From: Chlorella sorokiniana
Lineage: Eukaryota > Chlorophyta > Trebouxiophyceae > Chlorellales > Chlorellaceae
Direction: 5' to 3'
Assembly: GCA_025917655.1 (NCBI GenBank)
Contig: CP084608.1
Coordinates: 682,001-746,000 of the forward strand
DNA: 64,000 nt
Made by a program: the position numbers and the translations under genes. Shown in pieces: positions 1 to 10,058 of this stretch. Each line of letters starts with the position of its first letter. Position 1 is the stretch's first letter. The notes below the pieces were generated by a model that worked only from the letters and a program-made list of their open reading frames with translations, did not search any database and had not been told where the DNA came from.

Positions 1-731
1 GCTCCGTGATGTCCTGCTCCGCCACAGGTGCACCCGCGTCGTAGGCGGCCTTCAGCGCCTGCTTTATGCGCGTGGCAGCTGCGGAGTAGGGCGCCGCCGC
101 AGCGGGGCTGCCAAAGCGTAGGGAAGCCAGCAGGCACAGCGCGGCCTTGCCGACGGCCGCCGCGCATCGCGCGTCGCCAGCCGCCAGGGTCTGCTTGCAG
201 CAGTCGGTGGCGTGCTCTGCAGCGAGGCAAGCGGAGCACCCAAAGCAAGCGGGTCAGGCAGTGTGCTCGCCTTTCCATGATCAGGTTGCCACCGACAAGC
301 ACCCAGCATTCACAAGCACCCAGCCGCCGCGTCTCACCCAGCAGGGGCAGGAGGCCCGGCGAGACGGCCACCAGTCCGCGATCAGCTGCCGCGTCGCTCC
401 ACGCAGGACGAAGACCCGTGTCCAGGCGGCGCAGCAGCAGCGCGGTGGCCGGTGCGAGCGGGGCACCGGCTGTTGCAAGGGCATCCAGTAGCCGAGGGTA
501 CTCGGCCCGAAACACCTGCACCAGAACGCGAATTTTGTGGAGTTCAGTGGAGGATTCGCCTCAAGAGTGCTCCCACAGCCTCCCCAGGACTGTCCGTCGG
601 CCCGCACAACCGATAACGCGGCTGTGGCCTCGCACCTGTTCCACGGCCACCAGCGATGGCTCCTGGTACAGGGCGCTGGCATCGTAAGGTTTGCGATATT
701 CCTGGTGCAGAGCACCGCTAAGATGTGGGTC
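1..731 (-). CDS. unidentified protein, 3' part missing at left edge
   Basis: I do not recognise the family. Three exons join cleanly on the minus strand: about 731-636, 515-338 and 216 to beyond base 1. All have AG acceptors and GTGCG/GTGAG donors with matching phases (0, then 1). The product is rich in Ala, Leu and Arg and looks alpha-helical. The first exon has an acidic/aromatic stretch containing EYRKPYDASALYQEP, followed by VFRAEYPRLLDAL. The last visible exon contains KAALCLLASLRFG and TRIKQALKAAYDAG, which could suit a helical-repeat protein, but I see no diagnostic motif. A possible earlier exon lies near 830-890 (reading ...LGHGRFSKR before a GTATGG donor). The start codon was not found and the stop is outside the window. 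Confidence 0.5.
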
Positions 732-1454
732 CTGCAACACGAGATAAAGGCAGCACCACCTGGTGAGGGGAGGGCGGAGTATACTAATAGATGACGAATG
801 AGTAATATCTTCTTGTGCCGCCTCTGGACCTCCAGACACCCCCGCCCATACCCGCTTGCTGAATCGACCGTGTCCTAAGCGGCTGTCAAAAACCTCACCA
901 CTGTCTTCTGGGACCGGGTTGACTCCAGGGAGGGCGTGAAAACGGCCATCGCCACTTTGGACTTAAGCGGGCGGGAAGCGGCTGTCAACCGGGCTGGCGC
1001 ATCGCCTCCGGCGCGCTGCATTTCCCGTGCGTGGCCTGCAAAGGGATTGGGAAGGCCAGGAGCCCGGGCAGTTCTCGCCAGTTTGAGTACACAAGCCTTG
1101 CTGCCCTACGCACCCTGCACCCTTCATCGCGCACATTCAAACATCTGGATCACTTTTGAAGCAGGCTTACCGTGCCCCGGGGGCTTGGGAAGGCTTTGCG
1201 CCGACGTGAAAGTCATCGCTGCTCACTCAGGTGTTCACACAGCTCGCGTGCATCAAACAGCTCAGGAGCGTAGAAGGAGAGTAAATGGACAGTGACAGGC
1301 GAAGGCGCGCAAATGAGGATATGCACCATGAACGATCGTTGAGTCAGCAAAAGTGCGCGTGCGCCTTCGCGGGCAGATGCATCCTTTTCTTTGCACACTG
1401 CCAAAGTGCCTTACATCCAGCCAGCGAATACAGTGGATGCAGGGACTGGATCCC
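732..1454. other. intergenic or 5' region, no supported gene
   Basis: Apart from a possible 5' exon of the left-edge gene near 830-890, I find no exon with convincing splice sites. The open frames here, including a 119-codon plus-strand one at 936-1295, have mixed third-position use and no recognisable motif. The right end holds the 3' UTR of the M50 peptidase gene. Confidence 0.5.
1411..1415 (-). terminator. TGTAA poly(A) signal of the M50 gene
   Basis: On the minus strand TGTAA lies about 40 bases after the stop codon of the M50 peptidase. TGTAA is the usual polyadenylation signal of green algal nuclear genes. The motif is short, so chance occurrence is possible. Confidence 0.45.
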
Positions 1455-2672
1455 TCACACCGCACCGTTGCCGCCGAAGCGGCTGTAGCCGCCGCCTGTT
1501 GCAGGCAGGTGTGGGACGCCGCCACCCACACAGGCGTCCGTGTGGCTGAACATGGGGTGCTGCTCGACGGCTCCTGAGCGGATGGCCTGCCACAGCTCCG
1601 CGGTCACGTAGAGCATCCACAGACCGACCGCAATGGTCAGGAACTGCGCACGCCACACGCCCAAACACACCACCCCAGCCCCCAGCACAGTCGCCACGCT
1701 CGCGGTGGCCCTCGCCGCAGGTTCGGGCGCACGCCGGCCAGCAGCAGGGCGTCAGCGAAGATGCGGCCACCATCCAGCGGGTACGCCGGCAGCAGCAGAT
1801 TGAAGGCGGCCAGCGCGATGTTGAGCTGCCAGGGATGGACGGGGGAGCAGGCAGGCAGCAAAGTCGGCAGACGCAGCCGGGCAGCCGCCGGCCAGCAGGA
1901 AGGGTCGAGACAGAAGGCCGGCCCACATGTCGTCCAACCTCTGGCGCGGCGCAAGCGCACCTGGCACGCAGCCGCCACCACCGCCAGGCCAAAGTGCTGG
2001 CTGGGGGCAGGGATGGAGAGAGACGCGTGCCAGCTGCCGTACGCGGCGTGGCGAGCGGGCAACAGGCAAGCAAACCAGAGCAGGAACTGCGGTACGTGTG
2101 TCAGGGGTCCCGCCAGCGCAATGAGCAGGTCGGCTGAGGGCGCGCAGGGGGAGGGGGAGGCAGGACCAGGTCAGATCGCCGCTGGAAGACCAGAGTGCTC
2201 GCAGGAGGCGACGTGCACGGCTGTGCATGCACCCTAAAAGCAGGGCGAAATCTCGGTGGTGAGCGGGCATCAAGGCAGCGCACCCTTTGGGCCGCAGGTG
2301 TGCGCCACGTAGGCCAGCCCGCCGAGCGGCCAGAGGAGGATGCCTTCTGCCTGGCCGCCCACGTGGCGGGCGGCCAGCGAGTGGCCCAGCTCATGAATGG
2401 CCACCGTCAGCAGCAGGATTGGGCCGTACATGAGGGCCGCCCACCCCACCGCTGCGCCATCCCAGTCGTAGCGCGTCGCCTCAGCCAGCAGGCCCATCAC
2501 AAACAGTAGCGGGAAGGTCACTGCAGGGGGGGAGGGGCAAGGGGGTCCCTCAGCGTATGGCGGACCTGGCGCAGGCATTCATCCATGCAGGTCACTGCTG
2601 CTCACCGTGCAGGCGAATGGGGATGCCAGCAATGCTGCCCAGGGGCAGCGAGGAGCCGTGAAGCCCAATCAT
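1455..2672 (-). CDS. M50 family zinc metalloprotease (site-2-protease homologue)
   Basis: Integral-membrane intramembrane protease of the S2P/M50B type. Exons read as 2672-2606 (ATG, MIGLHGSSLPLGSIAGIP, the usual short strand before the first helix), 2520-2284, 2133-1961 and 1825-1455. Exon 2 holds the zinc motif HELGH after a hydrophobic helix, then GILLWPLGGLAY. Exon 3 begins ADLLIALAGPLTH, the conserved second segment. Exon 4 has NLLLPAYPLDGGR, equivalent to the family's NPDG motif, whose Asp is the third zinc ligand. More hydrophobic segments follow, with a Gly-rich C-terminus. The compact core resembles cyanobacterial/plastid S2P homologues rather than the long animal enzyme. Within exon 4 the frame breaks by one base at a GGG run near 1717-1720; an extra G restores LRR-x-ATASVATVLGAG. 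This is probably a sequence error. Substrate unknown; a thylakoid or envelope location is inference. Confidence 0.85.
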
Positions 2673-3383
2673 GGCTGGCTCAGACGAGGTCTACAGGCAG
2701 GAGGCGGCCCCTCCTCGGGAGGCGGCGCGCGTCTTTGGGCGGCGCCTGGTTGCAGTAGCTGGCAACAGAACAGGCAAGCGGCCCCTGCGCGGCTGTGTGC
2801 GCGACCTACAGGGGCTTGCGCGATAGGTGCGCCTTGCCTGCCGTTCGCGGTCCGCAAGTGATCAGAGACGAGGTGAACTAAGCGAGCTTCCGCCTTCAAC
2901 CTCTGTGAAAGTTCTGTTCCGCGTACCTGAGGCAGCCTCATCGCGCAGGTCGCCATGAACACAGAGTCAGCGTGAGTTGGACAGCACCTGTTACGGAGAA
3001 GGGGGTTGACTCTTAGAGCACACTGTTGTACTTTATGTTACCTGCATAGATGCAGGAATAATGTTACTAATAATTGCCGACCTGTCGCCTGGCATGCCTC
3101 CGCGTCCTACAACCTTGGAGGGATGCTTGCCTAGCACTTGAGCACTGAAAGTTACTGTGAACAGCCTAGCCTCACTTTGGTCCAACAACGGATGCGGCTG
3201 GCAGGCCATCAAGCAGCATGCGCGGCTTTCAAGAACTGCTGCGTCGGTCACGCCAACAACGATTGCAGTTCGGTCAAATCAATGATGAGGGGGTCACTGA
3301 GCTGCCAGGCAGCAAGGAAGGAAGGAGCTATTGTACAATGTCGGGAGTGTTCCTGACGTGGCCACCACGTGAAGCAAGTGGGT
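2673..3383. other. gap between M50 gene (5' side) and GNAT gene (3' side)
   Basis: This stretch holds the promoter side of the M50 gene and the 3' UTR of the GNAT gene. Around 3000-3130 it is clearly more AT-rich than the coding DNA. I see no supported exon or RNA gene. Confidence 0.5.
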
Positions 3384-4437
3384 TCACCAGCGCTTGCGCA
3401 TCAGGTAGCGCGGCCGCACGCCCACCGAGGCCCACAGCCTTTTCTGGCCGTGCAGCACCTCATAGCCTGACTTGCGGTACAGCTGAATCGCTGCCTCGTT
3501 ATCCTGGTACACATGCAGCAGCGCCTGCCGCTCGCTCCACGCGGCAGCAGCCGCCTCGGCCGCCGCCAGCAGCGCGGCGGCAGCGCCGCGCCGCCGCCAG
3601 CTGGGCGCCACCACCATGCTGGCGATGTAGCAGTAGCCCTCCGTGCCGGGCTCTAGCAGGGCAAGCGTCTCCTTCTGGCCGATGTACGAAACCTCCACCA
3701 TGCCCACAACGCCCGGGCTGCTTGACGCGCTGCTGGAGCCGGCCATGTCTCCGCTACCGCTGCTGCCGCCTGCTGCCGGCTCGATGACCAGCGACACAAA
3801 CAGGTCGTCTGGGTTGAACCGCAGCTTCTTTTGCATCTCTGCGGGCAGGCGGTCAAGGCAATCACGTTGTGCTGGGGCTTGCGGGCCACACCGACCAGCT
3901 CAATCCAGCGACGGTTGAGCTGCCAACGATCTCCTGCGCCGCTGCCTGAAAACTGCCCGGGCCATGTAAAGGGATGTCATTGGTAGCGGCCTGGGGGTCA
4001 CCAGGCTTACCAGACAGGACCTCCGCCTCGAAGAAGCGCTTGGCCATGCCGTCCAGCATGGGCAGCGGCGCCGCGGTGTGGAAGCCTTCTGTCTGCAGGG
4101 CAACCACCCGCCGCACTTCTGCCAGGTCCGCCTTGTTCATTGGCCGGACCACCCACTGCCCATCAGGAGATGCGTAGCGCAGCTCGGCCAGCGCCTGCGC
4201 GGTTGCGCTGCCAGCCTCGCTCTCGCTCGCCGCCGTCTCGGGCTGGGCGGCAGCCGCCGCCGCCATGCGGCGCCGTCCCGATGCCCAGGAGTGTGCTGCC
4301 GCGTGCTGCCCTCGACCTTGTGCAGGTCTGCCATGCCTGCGGCAGCATGTGGTTGTGGGCCAAGGGAGCACCGACACGGCAGGTGCTCCCCATGAAGGCG
4401 CTTGGCGCCCGGGAGCTGCAGGCAGCAGTGTAGTCAT
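3384..4437 (-). CDS. GNAT-family N-acetyltransferase, plastid type
   Basis: Acetyl-CoA-dependent N-acetyltransferase. Two exons, 4437-4011 and 3838-3384, join in phase 1 to read FFEAEVLS-EMQKKLRFNPDD, a junction typical of plant plastid GNATs. The N-terminus is rich in Ala, Arg and Ser with few acids, like a transit peptide. The start is the first in-frame ATG at 4437; a shorter start near 4263 (MAAAAAAQP) is possible. The second exon has the acetyl-CoA-binding motif A (SMVVAPSWRRRGAAAALL, matching R/Q-x-x-G-x-A/G) and motif B (HVYQDNEAAIQLYRKSGYE). Plant relatives acetylate Lys or N-termini of plastid proteins; that role is inferred from the family. A low-complexity Gly/Ser insert (about PAAGGSSGSGD) interrupts the domain. 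Head-to-head with TIC62, 288 bases apart. Confidence 0.82.
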
Positions 4438-4725
4438 CACAATCGATGAGAATTGGCCACAGGAGCGCTGTTATTTAGTTAGGCGACACCGCCTCGTCTG
4501 CATGCTGCGTGCTTTGCAATCCGGCGAGAGCCACGGATAGAAGCGCCATCACTGCCTGCATAGCCATCTGTGGTGTCGCCAGCGCTTGTGACAGTTATCT
4601 ACGCTGCAAATCGGGCAGTGCACCTCAGGGGAGTTGTGGGATAGGCTGGCCATCGAGCTCACCAACCTGGCCGTTGATTCTTAGCGCCCCGGCGGCGGAT
4701 CCTGGCTCCATCTGTCACTGGGACA
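4438..4725. promoter_or_regulatory. shared 5' gap, GNAT (-) / TIC62 (+)
   Basis: Only 288 bases separate the two ATGs, so both 5' UTRs and core promoters must lie here. I see no strong TATA box. Sharing of elements is inference from spacing. Confidence 0.4.
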
Positions 4726-7700
4726 ATGCAACAGCTAGCCAGCTCCACCCACCTGCGCGGCAGCGCGCTCACTGGGCGCATGCTGCCCCAGTCTAGGCCT
4801 GCGCGGCTGGCTAGGAGGTGCGCACCCCATTCCGGCACCTTGAATATCAAAATTGGATTGGTTACAGGGGAATGTGGCTTGCCAGCGCGTATCCACCACA
4901 AGGGGTGGGGTTGGCGGCGGGTGACTGAACACACGCCAGTCGGTGCGTCACCCGCAATGCTACATCGCCTTTCGCTGTGCTACCCTGTGCAGGCGCGTGG
5001 CGGTCTCTGTGCGTGCCGACGAGAAAGCCGAGAAGGGGGCTTCCTGGGTGCGTGGCTGGGCTGCTGGCTGCGCTGCTGGCTGCGCTGCGCTGGCGGCATG
5101 CTGGGTTGCAATGAGAGGCCACAGCCAACTGTTGGCCACATGCCCATCGTGGCTGCAGCTGCGCTGGCAAACACCGTGAAGAGCGGCACCCAGATCATCC
5201 GCCGTGAGAACGGCACAGTGTCTAAGCAGGCTGGTACCGGCACCGTGCGGCGTGGCGGCCGCGGCGGGCCCGACCCCTTCACAGGTGCCTGCCTGCGTTC
5301 AAACATGCAGTCCTGCCCTGTTTCACCGCCCCCTGCCTTGTAGTTGACTCGTTTCAGTGCCTCGCTGCTGCCTGTCACACCTTGTTTGTTGCACGACTTC
5401 GTCCTCGCTGTGCGACCGACTGGATCCACCTGAACCTGACCAAGCCCTGCCCTTGCCGCTGTGCCGCAGTGTTTGTGGCGGGGGCCACGGGCCGCCTGGG
5501 GCGCGCATCGTGCGGGAGCTGCTGGGCCAGGGCTTCCGGGTGCGGGCCGGGGTGCGCAACGCGGACAAGGCGGAGACCTACCTCGCCATTGCCGCCAGCT
5601 ACGGCCTGCTGAGCAAGGAGGAGCTGGGGCGGCTGCAGGTGCGCTGCGTGTGCCACGCGCTGAGGGAGAAGGCGGGGAGAGGGTTTGTATGCGTATGGGG
5701 GAAAGGCGGGGAGGGGGGGCGGGGGCAGCGGCAGCACACACTGGCCAGGATCACTCCACCGAAATCAGCTGCGCAGCCTGGGCAGATCACTTCTGTGGGG
5801 TGTTGGCACCGTGGAGGTTGTGCAGCTGCAGGTCAGCGCACAATACAGCCCAGCAGTTTTGCCTCGAGGCTGGAGGCATGGCAAAAAGGCATGCTGCTCC
5901 AACGCTGCTGCTCCCCATCCCTGCCGCCGCTGCAGGTGGTCAGCTGTGACCTGGAGCAGCCAGACACGCTCGGCCCCGCCATCGGCAACGCCGCCAAGGT
6001 GTGCTGCAGCGCCAGCCGCCGCCCCTCTGCCAGGGGACGTACCGCAGTGGCAGTGCAGCTGCATTGCCTCCAGCAGCCCATGCGGCCCCCAAACACACAC
6101 AAAAACCACACCGAATGGAAACATGGCCTGCCTCATGCCGCAGGTGGTGTGCGCTGTGGGTGCCGCCGAGAGCGAGCTGGGCGACTTCTCGGCGCCGCGG
6201 CGCATCGACGGCGAGGGCGCCACGCGCCTCGTGGAGGCGGCGACCGCCGCCGGCGTGCAGCAGTTTGTGCTGGTCACCTCGCTGGGCACTGGCAAGATCG
6301 GCTTCCCTGCATGTGGGTGCCTCTGGGGGCTAGAGGGCCCCCGCTTCCTGCCTGCTTGAGCTCGAGGGCGGTGGGCGCAGGGGCGGCGGGTGCGCGCCTG
6401 CGTGCCTGCTGCGTCCCTTCTTGCCTGCCCTAGAGGGGCTTGTAGTTGGCCCTGCCCAGCCGGCTACCCAGGCCAGGGAGCCCGGGGTGGGTGGCAGCGG
6501 CTGCTCGTTCCCATTCCGGCCCTGCTGCTGCCACCGGTTCACACACACGCACGCTCCTCGCCCGCATCGCAGCCATCCTCAACGTCTTTGGCGGCGTGCT
6601 CACCTTCAAGCGCAAGGCCGAGGAGGCGCTGGAGGCGTCCGGCCTGCCCTACGTCATCGTGCGCCCCGGCGGCATGGAGCGCCCCGCGACGACCACAAGC
6701 TCACCCACAACGTGCGCCTGGCCACCCGCGACAAGCTCTTTGGCGGCACCGTCTCGCGCCTCCAGGTGAGCCGCCCAGTCTGCGCTGCTCCCTCTGCGCC
6801 GACAGCAGGGCCGGCAGGCGCTGCAGCGGGTCGCAAGGGCGGCGGCAGCGCAGCGCAGGCACGCAGCGCGAGCGAGCGAGAGGCCTTGCTGTGCCCCTCC
6901 TCCACCTGCCCCTGCACAGGTGGCGGAGCTGGTGGCCGCCGCCGTGGCCTCCCGAGCTGGCGGAGAACAAGGTGTTAGAGGTGGTGGCGGAGACCGCCGC
7001 CCCCGCACTTTCTTACGACGAGCTGCTGGCGGCGCACCCCTCGGGTGGGTGGGGGCGGGCGGGTGGGGGCCTTGTGCCCACCCCTTGGGAACCTGCCTGA
7101 TTGTCGACAGCGGCGGGTCGTTGCTGTCGGCCGTCTTGCCGCGTGGCGCTTGCTGCGTGGCGGCGGGCAGCTTGTTGGGCCTTGAAACTACGGCAAGCCA
7201 GCTGCGGAAGGTGGAAGGTGGCTGGCGAAATACGCCGTGGGCCCAGCGCCGGGCAGCGCATGCCCCTGGCGAACGGCTGTTCCAACGCCATGCCGCGGCT
7301 CTGACTGCCTCCCCCACCGCCTGCAGAGGAGTCCCAAGAGGAGCGCGAGGCGGCGCGCGAGGCAGCGGCCGCCCTGGCAGCCGAGATCGCCGAGGCGCAG
7401 GCGGCGCTGGCGGACGCCGAGGGCTCGCTGGCCGAGATCCGCGAGCGCATCAAGAGCGCCACAGCGGCGGCGGCCGAGGCGCGCCAACGCGAACAGGCAG
7501 TGCGCAAGGAGCAGGGCGAGGTGCTGAAGCAGGCAGAGCGTGCAGAGAAGCAGGTGGGTTGCGCTGGGACAGCACCCCAACGCATGCATGCGCAGGCGGC
7601 GGGCGGCGGGGCAGCTGCCCTGCCATCTCCATTGTTTTGTTGCAATTCTTTGTGGTCCGTTTGTGTTCCAGCCGTGTTGCTCTGCGCTCGAGGCTCTGTC

Positions 7701-9352
7701 TGTGTTGCTCTGCCCTCGAGGCTCTGTCTCCTGCCCTGCCACAGCTGGAGCGCTGCGCGCCGACGCCGAGCAGCAGAAGGCGCGCTTGGCGGCCGCTGCC
7801 AAGGCCGTGGTGCAGGCGGCGCAGGTGGCGCAGCGCGAGGCACGCCTGCTGACTCCGCAGGAAATCGCCGCCATCAAGTGCGTCCCCTGCCTCTTTTAAG
7901 CTGTGCTGCTCGCCGGCCTTGGTCGTGTGCCCTCCTGCACGAGCGAGGCGTGCCGCAATGCAGGGCCGCCTGCACGGCAAGCGCGCGGCCTGGATGGGAA
8001 GCGCAGCCTTGACGATGTCGGAAGCGATGCATGTTTGGCTCACTCCCCCGTCGTTCTGCGCCTCCATCTGCCCCACCCGCGCAGGCGCGACATCCTCAAC
8101 CCTCCCAAGCCCGCCGAGCCAGCCAAGGCGGCCAAGGCAGCGCCCGCTGCGGTCGGCGGCCTGGGGGCTCTGTTTGGAGGCAAGAAGGCGGCGCAGGCTG
8201 TGGAAGAGGAGGAGGAGGAGGAGGAGGAGGTGGTCGTGGAGGAGAAGCCGCGCAAGGCGGGCGGTTTCGGCCTCTTTGGCGCGTTTGGAAAGAAGAAGGA
8301 GGAGGTTGCCGAGGAGGAAGAGCAGGAGCAGGAGCAGGAGGAGGAGGAGGAGGAGGAGCCTACTCCGGCGCCCGCCCCCAAGCCCGCCTTTGGCTTCTTC
8401 GGGTTTGGCAAGAAGCCTGCAGCCACGGAGCAGGCGGCCGTCGAGGAGGAGGAGGAGGAGGAGGAGGAGGAGGAGGAGGCACCCGCGCCTCCCCCAAGCG
8501 GCAGCAGCAGCCCGCCTTTGCCTTCTTTGGCGGCAGGGCCAAGGAGGCGGAGGCGGCAGAGGCGGCCCCTGCAGCGGCAGTCGCTTCAGCAGCCAAGCAG
8601 GCATCGGAGGACGCCGCAGCGCGAGAGGCCGCCAACGCCAAGGCCGCGGCTCAGCAGCGGCGGCGGAGGAGGCAGCGGCCGCTAAGGCGGCGGAGGAGGA
8701 GGCTGCCCGCAGGGCCAAGGCGGAGGAGGAGGAGGCTGCCCGCCGTGCCGAGGAGGAGGAGGCGGAGCTGCAGCGCAAGGCGGAGGCGGCGGCCAAGCGG
8801 CGGGCGGAGGAGGAGGCCATCGCTGCCCGGCTGGCTGCTGAGGCCGAGGAGAAGCGGCGGGCGGAGGAGGAGGCGCGCAGGTGGGCTGCCGCTCCAGCAA
8901 TGGTGTTGCATGTTGCGCTCGCTGCTCAGGGGAACACACAGGGCTTTGGCTGATGGAATGCCGCCTAACAATCTGCCTCCTGTCGTTCCGTTTTTGGCAG
9001 GGCTGCTGCCAAGAAGGCGGCCGAGGCCGAGGCAGCCAAGAAGGCAGCTGCTGAGGCTGAGGCAGCCAAGAAGGCAGCCGCTGAGGCCGAGGCAGCCAAG
9101 AAGGCAGCCGCTGAGGCCGAGGCAGCACAGAAGGCAGCCGCCGCCGCTGCGGCCAAGCCTGCGGAGGCTCCCGCCAATGTGGCTGAGGCCCGGGCCTGGA
9201 TTGAGGCCTGGAAGGCCAAGCAGCAGGGAGGCGCGCAGCCAAAGCCAGCACAGCAAGCGGCCCCGGCAGCCCCCGCAGACCCCAGCGTGCCTGCCAACGT
9301 GGCTGAGGCCCGCACTTGGATTGCGGCCTGGAAGGCCAAGCAGCAAAACTGA
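4726..9352 (+). CDS. TIC62: TIC62-like chloroplast NAD(P)-binding protein
   Basis: Plastid protein of the extended short-chain dehydrogenase family; in plants TIC62 joins the inner-envelope import machinery and tethers ferredoxin-NADP reductase. Exon 1 from ATG 4726 joins exon 2 near 4993 to give a transit peptide (MQQLASSTHLRG...RRVAVSVRADEKAEK). The dinucleotide fold starts near 5470 with VFVAGATGRLG, then ARIVRELLGQGFRVRAGVRN. It continues with VVSCDLEQPDTL, VCAVGAAESELGDFSAP, FVLVTSLGTGKIGFPA, ILNVFGGVL-FKRKAEEALEASG, VIVRPGGMERP and DKLFGGTVSRLQVAEL, all close to plant TIC62. A coiled coil follows (7325-7550, 7745-7880). The tail has Phe/Gly patches (FGLFGAF, FGFFGFG, FAFFGG) separated by Glu runs, a Lys/Ala repeat, and two NVAEARxWIxAWKAKQ copies before TGA at 9350-9352. 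Single-base frame breaks fall at G/C runs near 5500, 6683, 8496 and 8660. Confidence 0.92.
8205..8480 (+). repeat. GAG-rich tracts coding poly-Glu in TIC62
   Basis: Three runs of (GAG)n around 8206-8230, 8338-8358 and 8443-8479 encode Glu blocks of about 8 to 13 residues, each separating a Phe/Gly/Lys patch. The minus strand shows long spurious Leu-rich frames over them. Confidence 0.85.
9004..9140 (+). repeat. 30-bp coding minisatellite in TIC62
   Basis: About four tandem copies of a 30-base unit encode AAKKAAAEAE repeats, forming a charged helix just before the two WI-AWKAKQ motifs. Copies differ at only a few third positions, which suggests recent expansion. Confidence 0.85.
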
Positions 9353-10058
9353 GCGGCAGGTTTTGGAGATACCAGGTTTTGAAGGCACGGCACCGCTGTG
9401 CTGCGTCAGCATTTGAAGTTTTGCCCTTGAGAAGAAAGACTGGCTCGGCCCGTGTGGCCCGATATTTTGGATCTCCAGATCTCCAGACAGCAACAGACAG
9501 CAAGCACCCCAAGCTGCCTTTATCAACAGCGCAGTGGCCCACACTTCTTGCCACTCCTTCAAACCAGATCCAATGAAAGCCGGCCCTGGCGCCTCGCAAA
9601 GTGGAGGGCACTTTAAGATCCATTTGCGTAATGGAGGTGTGGAGGCACATGGAAGAAAGTGACGATGTGGGGCCAAGGCATGTGGGACGGCTGTGCCGGG
9701 CTTGTTGTCTGCAAAGCTGCAGAGGTGCCAAGCGATCAATTGGCTGACCGACCAGCCCCTGCTGATACGAAAGCGTTGCCTGCCTCACGGTCTTCCTTGC
9801 CGTTCAGTACCAAGAAGTTCCCCGATTGAACCTGTTCATCTCTTTGCGCCCGAGTTGCCCCCAACCCCTCCCCTCCCCTCTAGCCTTTACTGCAAGGAGT
9901 GAGTTGTGTCCGCCAGTCATCAGACAAGTCAGGTGGCTCCAGGTGCAAGTGATAACAGGAAAGCTTAGCATGCGCATTTCTTCCCAAGCTGATGAGCAAT
10001 GAGCAAATCGCATTCGCAGCGGGCTTTGGCAGTCAAGCATCTCTTCTCATCCACTGCC
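9353..10058. other. convergent 3' gap, TIC62 (+) / AAAP transporter (-)
   Basis: Both flanking genes end here, so the stretch is 3' UTR plus spacer. It is less GC-rich than the coding sequence. No exon or RNA gene is supported. Confidence 0.5.

Noticed and set aside
936-1295. 119-codon plus-strand open frame
   Set aside because: No homology-like motif, mixed third-base use, and no regulatory or splice context. Open frames of this size are common by chance at this GC content.
7450-9788. Long Leu/Ser/Pro-rich minus-strand open frames
   Set aside because: They are the reverse complement of the Glu, Ala and Lys repeats of the TIC62 tail. No start context, splice sites or domain supports them.
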